Below are positions 8,179 to 13,996 of a DNA stretch of 21,981 bases, in pieces. The notes beneath the pieces were generated by a model that was given only the letters and a program-made list of their open reading frames with translations, made no database searches and was not told where the DNA came from. The stretch is from positions 1-21,981 of the IMG/VR virus record IMGVR_UViG_3300041964_000134; one strand, given 5' to 3'. Position 1 is the first letter of the stretch. Each line of letters opens with the position of its first letter. This DNA is from a virus. Made by a program: the position numbers and the translations under genes.

Positions 8179-8496
8179 ATGGAACTACCAGAACTTAGCC
8201 ACTTACAATGTTTAGTCATTCAAATCATCGGATCAGGCAAGCTTACAGGGCGAGAGCTCCGAGAAAAGCTAGCGGGGGCGGGGGCCGCTAAATCGGGACC
8301 TGCCTTTTACCAGATGATGTCCCGGCTCGAAGAGTCTGAATATGTGACCGGCGAGTATTCTCAAAAGATAGTCGAGGGTCAGATTATCAAAGAGCGAGCC
8401 TATCGTGTGACTGGCTCAGGCGAAGAAGCCCTAACCCGCGCACTGCGATTTTACGAATCCCTGCGGCCCATCGTTCGACATCCATCCTATGTATAA
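8179..8496 (+). CDS. PadR-like winged-helix transcriptional regulator
   Basis: A 105-residue product with a winged-helix fold: CLVIQIIGSGKLTGRELREK (residues 11-30), a second helix region ending FYQMMSRLEESEYVTGE (about 43-59), and a wing leading to YRVTGSGEEAL (about 74-84). This matches the PadR-type layout (L-x-G-xx-L, Y-xx-L-xx-L, YxxTxxG). The start at ATG 8179 is favoured over an in-frame upstream start because AAAGAAAGG precedes it and the fold begins there. A candidate operator lies at 8123-8136. The stop overlaps the start of the next gene by eight bases, so it probably controls that membrane-associated partner. This pair seems to be a transcription unit of its own within the phage genome. 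Confidence 0.75.
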   Translation: MELPELSHLQCLVIQIIGSGKLTGRELREKLAGAGAAKSGPAFYQMMSRLEESEYVTGEYSQKIVEGQIIKERAYRVTGSGEEALTRALRFYESLRPIVRHPSYV

Positions 8497-9133
8497 GTTG
8501 AACCTCTCTCTTCGGAACGTGTTTTGGCTCCCGGTGCAGATAAGTCTGCTAAGGTTTGAGATCTATTATTCCCTTCGGAATCGGTCCAAAATCAGGTCTC
8601 AGCGCCGGATGCTGGAAGCGCAGTTAATGCATCTTCGGATACTGAAGCAGCGCCCAGACCTGCCTTCCGAGACTACGTCTTGGATTGAGCATCTCATGGC
8701 TCGCACGCTTGAAGCGGACCAGCAAAGTGCTCGGGTCTTGGCCATCACTTCAACTAAAGCGGATGAGTGGGAAGCAGTGCTGGCGGCGGCTATGGCCGCG
8801 TGGAGGGAGTTGATCCGCCCTAAACTCAGCGAGCGTTTCCGGTTCTCGATATCTGAGCTGATTGGTTTGTTAGCCGTAATGTTTCCTCCCAAGGTTCGCG
8901 AGCGAATATTCGTTCCTTGCGCTGAGGAACTGAAGGAAACCTACATTCTCGATCAAAAAGCGACAGCAGGTGTGGGACGGAAAGCCTGGATAGGGTTTTG
9001 GTGCATTATGAACTTGTTACATCTGACCGTTCGTTCCGTCAGTGCGACGTTCTTCCCTAAGGGCTTCCCAGGCTTCAAGTTCCTTGCCTTAGCAAGCGCC
9101 GCGGTGACCTGGATTCGCTCAAGAATGGAATAG
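8489..9133 (+). CDS. Hypothetical membrane-associated protein paired with PadR regulator
   Basis: A 214-residue protein starting at ATG 8489, overlapping the PadR gene by eight bases. The N-terminus (FWLPVQISLLRFEIYY) and the C-terminal region (WIGFWCIMNLLHL, about 172-184, and FKFLALASAAVTWI, about 196-209) are hydrophobic or amphipathic. The middle is helical and charged. The KVRERIFVPCAEELKETY stretch resembles, to my eye, small proteins coupled to PadR regulators in environmental bacteria (permease-prefix-like), but I cannot assign a family. No enzyme motif is seen. Codon use is less GC-rich than in the neighbouring structural genes, hinting at cargo acquired with its regulator. Confidence 0.55.
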   Translation: MYKLNLSLRNVFWLPVQISLLRFEIYYSLRNRSKIRSQRRMLEAQLMHLRILKQRPDLPSETTSWIEHLMARTLEADQQSARVLAITSTKADEWEAVLAAAMAAWRELIRPKLSERFRFSISELIGLLAVMFPPKVRERIFVPCAEELKETYILDQKATAGVGRKAWIGFWCIMNLLHLTVRSVSATFFPKGFPGFKFLALASAAVTWIRSRME

Positions 9134-9163
9134 GCCACACAGCCCCAGTAAACCCACCAACCA

Positions 9164-9182
9164 CCGGGAAGACGCGACCCGG
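9164..9182 (+). promoter_or_regulatory. Leader hairpin, third copy of a recurrent motif
   Basis: CCGGG (9164-9168) pairs with CCCGG (9178-9182) around the nine-base loop AAGACGCGA. Then CCAAAAAC follows, and the next start codon is 22 bases after the CCC. The same layout (GGG, nine-base loop starting AAGA, CCC, then CCAAA, start 22-24 bases on) recurs before the genes at 10120 and 11313. Confidence 0.45.
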
Positions 9183-9202
9183 CCAAAAACGCGAATGTCA
9201 CC

Positions 9203-9403
9203 ATGGCCAATCAAACGGCGCTGGCTCTGCCAGACGCACTCCTCGTCCGCTACTTCCGCGCTGCGGAAATTGACGACATTACTGCAGTCACGTCCCTGGA
9301 GCACGGTCGTGTTCAGGTGCAGCTCCAGATCGCCGGAGAAGAACGGACCGACTACTGGCGAGATCTGGGCGGCGGACTCGGCTTCGTGCCAGACGGCGAG
9401 TGA
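9203..9403 (+). CDS. Small hypothetical protein
   Basis: A 66-residue acidic product from ATG 9203 with no recognisable domain; its middle (ITAVTSLEHGRVQVQLQI) looks like two beta strands. No Shine-Dalgarno sequence is visible. Instead a small hairpin sits 20 bases upstream, as for two later genes. An overlapping frame (9195 on) also runs through here, but its upstream half looks like a shadow. Function is unknown. Confidence 0.5.
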   Translation: MANQTALALPDALLVRYFRAAEIDDITAVTSLEHGRVQVQLQIAGEERTDYWRDLGGGLGFVPDGE

Positions 9404-9443
9404 CGGCTTGACCGTCCCACAGATCCGCGCAAGGTGCGCCCTC

Positions 9444-9773
9444 GTGAACGAGGACGTTGCCGAAGCTGCAGCCGCCTGGCTCCCTGCGTGGGGATTGCCA
9501 GCGCCGCCGCCTGCCGGCGTGAAGGATCTGAGAGGGCAGGGGATTCGCGTCGCGAAGTTCACCGATGAGGAGACTTCCCGCTTCTTCTTTCCACGCCGCA
9601 CCTTGGGCTTTCAGCAGCGGATGACGAAGACGATCACAATGCAGCTTCGGAAACGCGGCGCGAAAATTGTCAGCGTCCAACTCACCCCGGAGGACTACGC
9701 GCGCTGGCAACAAGCTCAGGGGCAGCCGGACACGCCCGAGCTGCGCTTCAGCTTCGCCACGGTCCCGCCCTGA
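9444..9773 (+). CDS. Hypothetical protein
   Basis: A 109-residue product. I use GTG 9444 because the protein-like part begins there (VNEDVAEAAAAW); a TTG at 9408, four bases after the previous stop, is an alternative. A proline-rich stretch (about residues 15-25) is followed by a basic segment with FTDEETSRFFFPRRTLGFQQ and a conserved-looking TITMQLRKRGAKIVSVQLT. No family is recognised. It continues the same plus-strand cluster of small accessory genes. Confidence 0.5.
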   Translation: MNEDVAEAAAAWLPAWGLPAPPPAGVKDLRGQGIRVAKFTDEETSRFFFPRRTLGFQQRMTKTITMQLRKRGAKIVSVQLTPEDYARWQQAQGQPDTPELRFSFATVPP

Positions 9774-9779
9774 ACTATT

Positions 9780-9932
9780 GTGAAAGGGAAGCCACAACCG
9801 AAGGCTCGGCCGCGTGGAGAGCGGAAGGCTGAGGCGGACAAGCTACAGCGGAAGTGGGGTGGAGTCCGTGACTCGTCTCCCGATGACGTGCGCCGCGCTG
9901 GAGCGCGATCGGCGCGCGGCTTGCAGCGATGA
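9780..9932 (+). CDS. Very small basic hypothetical protein
   Basis: A 50-residue, strongly basic product from GTG 9780, six bases after the previous stop (VKGKPQPKARPRGERKAEAD to the N-terminal side). Arg and Lys dominate throughout, so it may bind nucleic acid, or it may be a chance frame in GC-rich DNA. No Shine-Dalgarno is clear. It is included because it fills an otherwise empty gap in the same direction. Confidence 0.3.
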   Translation: MKGKPQPKARPRGERKAEADKLQRKWGGVRDSSPDDVRRAGARSARGLQR

Positions 9933-9952
9933 CCGGGGTTTAGCCGACGCCG

Positions 9953-9975
9953 CGCCAGCATCGGCCTTGCTGGCG
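9953..9975 (+). other. 8-bp hairpin at the head of the duplicated leader
   Basis: CGCCAGCA (9953-9960) pairs exactly with TGCTGGCG (9968-9975) around TCGGCCT. The right arm can alternatively pair with CGCCGGCA at 10060-10067 (one G-T pair), so two mutually exclusive structures are possible. Confidence 0.4.
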
Positions 9976-10113
9976 TGAGGAAAAGTTTCTGCACGAGCGG
10001 TTTCGCGCGACGTCGCGAGTGCCGACGGCGAATCTCTTCTTGTCCGGCGGGGCAGTTCTCGCCGGCAGAAACCGAAACGGGGAAGAGGCAACCCCACCAA
10101 AAACCGCCGCTGA
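9958..10113 (+). repeat. Duplicated leader segment, copy A
   Basis: This segment aligns with 11151-11306. The first ~110 bases align without gaps, with about 50 of 80 bases identical by hand count in the central part. The last ~30 bases, GGGGAAGAGGCAACCCC followed by ACCAAAAACCGCCGCTGA, are nearly identical in the two copies. The GGGG (10079-10082) and CCCC (10092-10095) form a hairpin with loop AAGAGGCAA. Both copies end just before a start codon (here GTG 10120). A shared reading frame (GKVxAR...RDV...LxVRR) also exists, so it may be a duplicated short coding piece rather than an RNA. In this copy that frame has a stop just upstream and no start. Confidence 0.55.
10079..10095 (+). promoter_or_regulatory. 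Leader hairpin before the DUF2786 gene
   Basis: GGGG/CCCC stem with loop AAGAGGCAA, 24 bases before GTG 10120. No Shine-Dalgarno stands at the normal distance from that start. Confidence 0.45.
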
Positions 10114-10119
10114 CAAATC

Positions 10120-10854
10120 GTGCAACACAGCACCCCTGCAGAGATTATCGAGAAGCTCCGCAAGCTTCTACGTCTGGCATCCGACAAAGCCGCCACACAA
10201 GGCGAGGCGGAAGCAGCCATGCAAAAAGCGCAGGAGCTCGCGCTTCGCTACAAGGTCGAACTCGCCGGCATCAGTCATTCCGAGCGGCCGGCCGAGGAAT
10301 ACACAGAGGACCGCCAATCCCGACGGAAGACCTTCCAAGCCAAATACGTCGAGTGGATCGTCCGGAAGCACTTCAACGTCCACATGGTCCTCGGCGCGAA
10401 TGGCGAACTCTTCATCATCGGCAAGCCGACGGATCTGGAGTTTGCCAAGTGGGTCATGGAGTTCCTCGAGGCGGAGTTTCCGCGGCTCTGGACCCGTTAC
10501 CAGCGCGAGACGCAGTGCGGCCAAGGCGCGCGCGTGAACTATTTCTACGGCGTCTATTGCGGACTCGACGCGAAGCTCACCGAAAACCGCGAGCGGGTCG
10601 AAGGCGAGGCGATCGTCGAGGCGCAGATGAACGGCGACACCCGCATCGCCGCGAACTACCAACTTGCCGTTGTAAACGACAAAATGGCTCTCGCCGAAGC
10701 CGTCCTGAAGTTTCATCCGAACGTCAGAGCCGGCCGCGCCGCTAACCTCAACCTCCGTCACGGCAACGCCATCGCCGCCGGCAAGCAGGCGGGCCGCGAG
10801 ATCAATATTCATCGGCCGCTCGCCGGTGGCAAAGTCGCAGGGAGGCTCCACTAA
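10120..10854 (+). CDS. DUF2786 domain protein
   Basis: A 244-residue protein from GTG 10120. Residues 8-50 match the DUF2786 pattern (IIEKLRKLLRLAS, then AAMQKAQELALRYKVEL), a helical domain found in phage and plasmid proteins of unknown function. The remainder (RKTFQAKYVEWIVRKHFNV, FIIGKPTDLEFAKWVMEFL and a C-terminal GRAANLNLRHGNAIAAGKQAGREI) follows the layout of longer DUF2786 proteins, where the C-terminal part resembles a second conserved domain. No catalytic motif is certain. Its TAA overlaps the ATG of the next gene (TAATG). A duplicated leader segment lies directly upstream. Confidence 0.75.
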   Translation: MQHSTPAEIIEKLRKLLRLASDKAATQGEAEAAMQKAQELALRYKVELAGISHSERPAEEYTEDRQSRRKTFQAKYVEWIVRKHFNVHMVLGANGELFIIGKPTDLEFAKWVMEFLEAEFPRLWTRYQRETQCGQGARVNYFYGVYCGLDAKLTENRERVEGEAIVEAQMNGDTRIAANYQLAVVNDKMALAEAVLKFHPNVRAGRAANLNLRHGNAIAAGKQAGREINIHRPLAGGKVAGRLH

Positions 10855-11141
10855 TGGGCTCTGCAACTATTTCGTTCAAGCCGGGGCGAATGCTGATGTC
10901 GCGCGGCATCGCGGCGCTGATCTCTGATCACGGCTCCGCTCGGATCGTGCGCCGTTGCCTGGATCGGCATCTCTCCGGAGACTGGGGCGAGATGTGCGAA
11001 GAGGATCTGCGCGCCAACGAAGAGGCGCTGCGCGAAGGTGCGCGCCTCTTCTCTTCCTACCAGACTGAACTAGGCAAGATCTGGGTGATCACCGAAGCCG
11101 ACCGCGCCGCAACTACCATTCTGTTGCCGGAAGAATACTAG
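10854..11141 (+). CDS. Small conserved phage/plasmid protein of unknown function
   Basis: A 95-residue protein whose features (FKPGRMLMSRGIAAL, the HLSGDWGEMCEEDLRANEEAL region at about 40-59 and the terminus WVITEADRAATTILLPEEY) match a small family common on plasmids, integrative elements and phages. That family ends in ITEADRSxTTxLLPEEY and has no assigned function as far as I know. It is translationally coupled to the DUF2786 gene through TAATG. No frame breaks. Confidence 0.65.
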   Translation: MGSATISFKPGRMLMSRGIAALISDHGSARIVRRCLDRHLSGDWGEMCEEDLRANEEALREGARLFSSYQTELGKIWVITEADRAATTILLPEEY

Positions 11142-11150
11142 GCAACGTGA

Positions 11151-11306
11151 GCACCGGCCCTGCCAGTGTCCGGAAAAGTGATTGCACGATTGGATGCGCG
11201 CGACGTCACGACTGGCTCATTCGAAACTCTCATTGTGCGGCGAGAAAACTACTCGTCGGACACTTAACCAAAACCGGGAAGAGGCAACCCACCAAACCGC
11301 CGCTGA
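11151..11306 (+). repeat. Duplicated leader segment, copy B
   Basis: Homologous to 9958-10113. It contains AGTGTCCG (11165-11172), which can pair exactly with CGGACACT (11257-11264), enclosing 84 bases; copy A can form a similar long-range stem also enclosing 84 bases, but in a register shifted by four. At the end GGG (11276-11278) and CCC (11288-11290) enclose AAGAGGCAA. In this copy the shared frame gives a short open reading frame from GTG 11166 (VSGKVIARLDARDV...) to TAA 11265-11267. It ends just before ATG 11313. Confidence 0.55.
11276..11290 (+). promoter_or_regulatory. Leader hairpin before the gene at 11313
   Basis: GGG/CCC stem with the nine-base loop AAGAGGCAA, identical in sequence to the loop at 10083-10091. 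ATG 11313 follows 22 bases after the stem; no Shine-Dalgarno is visible between them. Confidence 0.45.
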
Positions 11307-11312
11307 AAACCA

Positions 11313-11650
11313 ATGAACGCACTCCGCACCATCCGCAGCATCGCCATCGGCAAAGCTAACACCTTGCAGCGCTGCCACCGTCACTTGAAGCTCTTCGCCC
11401 AGCGTTCGCCGAATGGAGCGATGGCGAAATTTACGTCTGCAAAAAGACTGGCACTTACCGCTACCGCTTCGGCGATCGCAGTAAATCGGTCACTGCGTGG
11501 GACACGCTCGCACGCCAGGTCTTTCCCTCCGCCGGAAGCTTTGCCTTTGCCGCCATGGTCTTTGGATGCGATCGACCGAAGGAGTTACCAGCCGCGTCTC
11601 CGCAAAAGCTCGAGTCGGAGCGCGCTAACGTCGTCGCCCTTGCCGCCTAA
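11313..11650 (+). CDS. Hypothetical protein, one frameshift
   Basis: From ATG 11313 the frame reads MNALRTIRSIAIGKANTL. It then becomes implausible (Arg/Ser/His-rich), while the neighbouring frame continues with AALPPSLEALRPAFAEW, then GEIYVCKKTGTYRYRFGDRS and KSVTAWDTLARQVFPSAGSF, to a TAA at 11648-11650. One missing base near 11364-11366 restores a protein of about 112 residues. No family is recognised; the middle looks like a beta-hairpin domain. The SymE-like gene follows three bases after the stop. The longer open frame 11313-11846 is an artefact of that indel. Confidence 0.6.
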
Positions 11651-11653
11651 GCT

Positions 11654-11821
11654 ATGCGCGCACTTACTGTCTCCACACTTCACCGGCCGCGCCGGCGGGA
11701 CTACACACGCACTGCGCAGATCCGGCTCTCTGGCCGCTGGCTCGAGTCCGCTGGCTTCGAGGCTGGCAGCCGCGTCCGCGTTCAGGTGCAGCAAGGTCAG
11801 CTCATCATCACCGCGTCATGA
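11654..11821 (+). CDS. SymE-like toxin-fold protein
   Basis: A 55-residue product, too short for most gene finders. It reads MRALTVSTLHRPRR, then IRLSGRWLESAGFEAGSRV (residues 23-41), then VRVQVQQGQLIITAS. This is the SymE pattern: RLxGxWLxxAGFxxGxxVxVxVxxGxLxI. SymE proteins derive from the AbrB/MazE fold and include an SOS-induced toxin in E. coli; other members may be DNA- or RNA-binding regulators. The TGA overlaps the ATG of the AAA+ gene (ATGA), so the two are coupled. Its role beside a split RarA is unknown; toxicity is not established. Confidence 0.7.
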   Translation: MRALTVSTLHRPRRRDYTRTAQIRLSGRWLESAGFEAGSRVRVQVQQGQLIITAS

Positions 11822-12489
11822 CAAAGCGCGACAAGACACCGGCTGACAACATCTTTGGCCCCGCCGCCTCCATTCTGGAGGCGGCTCGGGGGCTGGTCAG
11901 TAAGCGCGATCGCGTTGCCCTTCTACTGGATGGCGACCCAGGCATCGGCAAGAAGCTGATTGCCGACCAGATCGCTTTGGAGCTGACCGGCTCCCCGTAC
12001 GCGATTGAGCTGACCAACGGCCAGAGCACCGGCGTTGATGTGGTCCGCGAATGGCGGGACCGCGGTTGCTATGGCAATCTGTTCTCGAAGTGGACCGTTA
12101 AGCGGATTGAGGAGATCGACCAGATGAGCGGCTCAGCGATGAGCGAGATGCTCACTTTTCTCGACACGCTTCCCGTCCGTCACGCGATCATCGCCACCAC
12201 CAACGAGTTCGCGAAGTTGCGCCAGCTCACGAAGGGTCGCCTCGAGTCCCGGTTTATCAGGCTCCCCGTAGATGCACCCACAGCCTCGGAAACTGCGCGC
12301 GAGCTGGTGCGTAGGTTCGGAATCCCTGCGGAGAAAGCGAAGATCATCGCGCGGGGCACAGTGCCCGACGGAATGCTCGACGGCTGCAACGTCCGAGCCG
12401 CATTCCACGACGCCGAGGCACTGCTGGCGGTGACCGCGTCCAAACGAATTTTCCAGACACTGTCTGGAAAATTGGAGGGTGCATGTTGA
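11818..12489 (+). CDS. AAA+ ATPase, clamp-loader/RarA-like motor domain
   Basis: A 223-residue AAA+ protein: Walker A GDPGIGKK (residues 39-46), Walker B VKRIEEIDQ (94-102), sensor-1 IIATTNE (124-130) and an arginine-finger region GRLESRF (140-146). A short lid domain follows. The fold and spacing match phage clamp-loader-like AAA+ proteins related to RarA/MgsA. The usual Ser/Thr after the Walker A lysine is Lys (GKK), which would impair Mg binding unless it is a base error. It starts at ATG 11818, overlapping the SymE-like stop, and overlaps the RarA-C gene by TGATG. The 27-bp palindrome lies in its last codons. Confidence 0.8.
   Translation: MTKRDKTPADNIFGPAASILEAARGLVSKRDRVALLLDGDPGIGKKLIADQIALELTGSPYAIELTNGQSTGVDVVREWRDRGCYGNLFSKWTVKRIEEIDQMSGSAMSEMLTFLDTLPVRHAIIATTNEFAKLRQLTKGRLESRFIRLPVDAPTASETARELVRRFGIPAEKAKIIARGTVPDGMLDGCNVRAAFHDAEALLAVTASKRIFQTLSGKLEGAC
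12447..12473. repeat. 27-bp palindrome before the RarA-C gene
   Basis: AATTTTCCAGACA (12447-12459) and TGTCTGGAAAATT (12461-12473) are exact reverse complements with one C between. It lies inside the end of the AAA+ coding sequence (encoding about IFQTLSGKL). It stops exactly where the ribosome-binding GGAGGG (12474-12479) of the next gene begins. It may be an operator or a mRNA hairpin tuning translation of the downstream gene. Confidence 0.65.
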
Positions 12490-13048
12490 TGACCTTCGCC
12501 GAAGTCCAGACGCCTGGAGGTCACCGCGCCGGGGAGGTCGCCAGCGCGCTGCAGAAGTGTATTCGCCGCGGCCTTGCCGACGACGCGCTGTATTGGGCCA
12601 CGGAACTGGATCTCGCCGGCTTTGGGGAATACGTCTTCAAGCGCCTGGTCATCATCGCCAGTGAGGACGTGGGCCTCGCCGACCCTCACGCGTGCCAGAT
12701 CGTGGCCGCGCTTCGAGACTCTTGGCGGGACCAGCGGAAGAAAGACGACAAGCGCCACGTACCGGAGCGGCTTTTCCTCGTGCATGCCGTGCTCTATCTC
12801 GCTCGAGCCCCGAAGAGCCGCATGATCGATCACGCCCTCATCGTCCACTACGAAGGCAAACGCGAGCGGCGGAAGGTTCCAGACTTCGCCCTCGACCGCC
12901 ACACAAGCCGGGGAGGGCCAAGAAACGCGCGTGGAAGCACTTCTGGGAGGAAGGAGCCCACGTCGAGAACCACGCCAGCCTCGACGATTCTTACGCAGAG
13001 CGCGCGCAGGAGATCCGGAAAGATCTGCAGATGGAGATGAATTTGTGA
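12489..13048 (+). CDS. RarA/MgsA C-terminal-domain protein, one frameshift
   Basis: The protein carries the signature of the C-terminal half of RarA/MgsA: LQKCIRRGLADDALYW, then KRLVIIASEDVGLADPHA, then VLYLARAPKSR. In full-length RarA this region mediates tetramer formation. Here it is a separate polypeptide encoded directly after the AAA+ motor. ATG 12489 is favoured (TGATG overlap, GGAGGG nine bases upstream); ATG 12483 is possible. Near 12912-12918 the frame changes, and the tail (RAKKRAWKHFWEEGAHVEN ... MEMNL) continues in another frame to TGA 13046-13048. A one-base indel in the G-run there is the simplest cause. The C-terminus differs from cellular RarA. Confidence 0.75.
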
Positions 13049-13054
13049 AAGCGA

Positions 13055-13474
13055 TTACCTTTTTGGAGTCAGCCGAAGCGGGATGTCTCTGCGCAGCCCT
13101 CTAGATAGCAGGCGCAGAGTTACGCCGTCGATCAGGCTTATCGGACCATGACCAAACTTGGGTTTCAGCTCAAAAGTGACGCGATCAGGATCACCTGGCG
13201 CAACACGAATTGTGTTCTCGGGCTTGTGCATGACACCTCCCCCCGGCATCCCAATCGCCACATATTCCGAGATCGTTCCATCGGGGAAGGGCATGCCGCT
13301 GGTCGGATAATCAGCCGGCGTAATGAGGCGTACTTCAAGCTCAACCATAGACTCAGTTGCGTTTTCCCGGAGGTGAAAATCTACATCAACTGAAACTGTG
13401 AAGAAGCCACTTCCCTCATGTGTCCTACGCGCCCGTAAGATTGCGTGCAGGTCCACCGTAGTCGTAATCGTCAA
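13055..13474 (-). CDS. Hypothetical partner of the TIR-like protein
   Basis: A 139-residue minus-strand product starting at TTG 13474, which overlaps the stop of the upstream minus-strand gene (TTGA), so the two are coupled. It is predicted beta-rich (FFTVSVDVDFHLR, MVELEVRLITP, RVTFELKP), with a central loop GMPGGGVMHKPENT. No signal peptide, membrane segment or catalytic motif is evident, and no family is recognised. It ends six bases from the convergent RarA-C gene, with no clear terminator between them. Confidence 0.6.
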   Translation of the reverse strand: MTITTTVDLHAILRARRTHEGSGFFTVSVDVDFHLRENATESMVELEVRLITPADYPTSGMPFPDGTISEYVAIGMPGGGVMHKPENTIRVAPGDPDRVTFELKPKFGHGPISLIDGVTLRLLSRGLRRDIPLRLTPKR

Positions 13475-13927
13475 TCAACTTCCACGCCATTTAGAAGCAT
13501 GATGATTTGATCAAACGGGTCGCGGACGGATTCGCCTGGGTTAGTCAAGTAGTACGCAGCTCTTTCTCTCAGGCGTGCCTTCAACGACGCGATGCCGTCG
13601 GAATAGACGATATGAAAGTGGTGTTTGAGATCGAAGGGGATGTCGTCAGAGTTGTTCGTCAGGAGAATCACTCGTTTCCCGAGCGCATGCGCATAGCCAA
13701 CCTCGTAGAAGACATTCGCGTTCCGTCGACATATCTGCAACGATTAGGTCAGCTTTTGCAATCTGGTTATAGATGCGCTCCAGCATGGTCTCTTCGAAGA
13801 TCTGCTCATCGACGCGTTCGCAGTAATAGCCTGCGTCGGTGCAGGCTGCCTTGATGCCAAGGATGTATGTGTCGTCAAAATCCGAGCTGAACGGCATCAA
13901 CACAAATGCGAAAGGTTTCGGTTGCAT
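13471..13927 (-). CDS. TIR/nucleoside deoxyribosyltransferase-like protein, one frameshift
   Basis: From ATG 13927 the product begins with FAFVLMPF (residues 6-13), followed by RVDEQIF (38-44), ERIYNQIAKADLIVADMS (50-67), and, after a single frame change near 13725, NANVFYEVGYAHALGKRVILLT. It ends about 150 residues on. The MPF strand, the ADLIVADMS strand and the NVFYExGYAHAL helix with its candidate catalytic Glu are the marks of the nucleoside 2-deoxyribosyltransferase-like/TIR-related group. That group includes NAD- or nucleotide-cleaving effectors of prokaryotic conflict systems. AGGAGGG lies immediately before this ATG; an alternative start lies at 13972. It is opposite in direction to all its neighbours, typical of phage cargo genes. 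The function here is inferred. Confidence 0.7.
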
Positions 13928-13996
13928 CCCTCCTGCGTCTTGGCAGGCACCGCTACAGTTGGCGAGGTCCAAGTTCGTTGACGCCGCACCACCGGC

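Noticed and set aside
10168-10866. 232-residue minus-strand open frame
   Set aside because: It is the exact antisense of the DUF2786 gene, whose plus-strand product has a recognisable domain and coupled neighbours.
11313-11846. 177-residue open frame taken as one gene
   Set aside because: After about 18 residues its content is implausible. The neighbouring frame and the separate SymE-like gene explain the region better.
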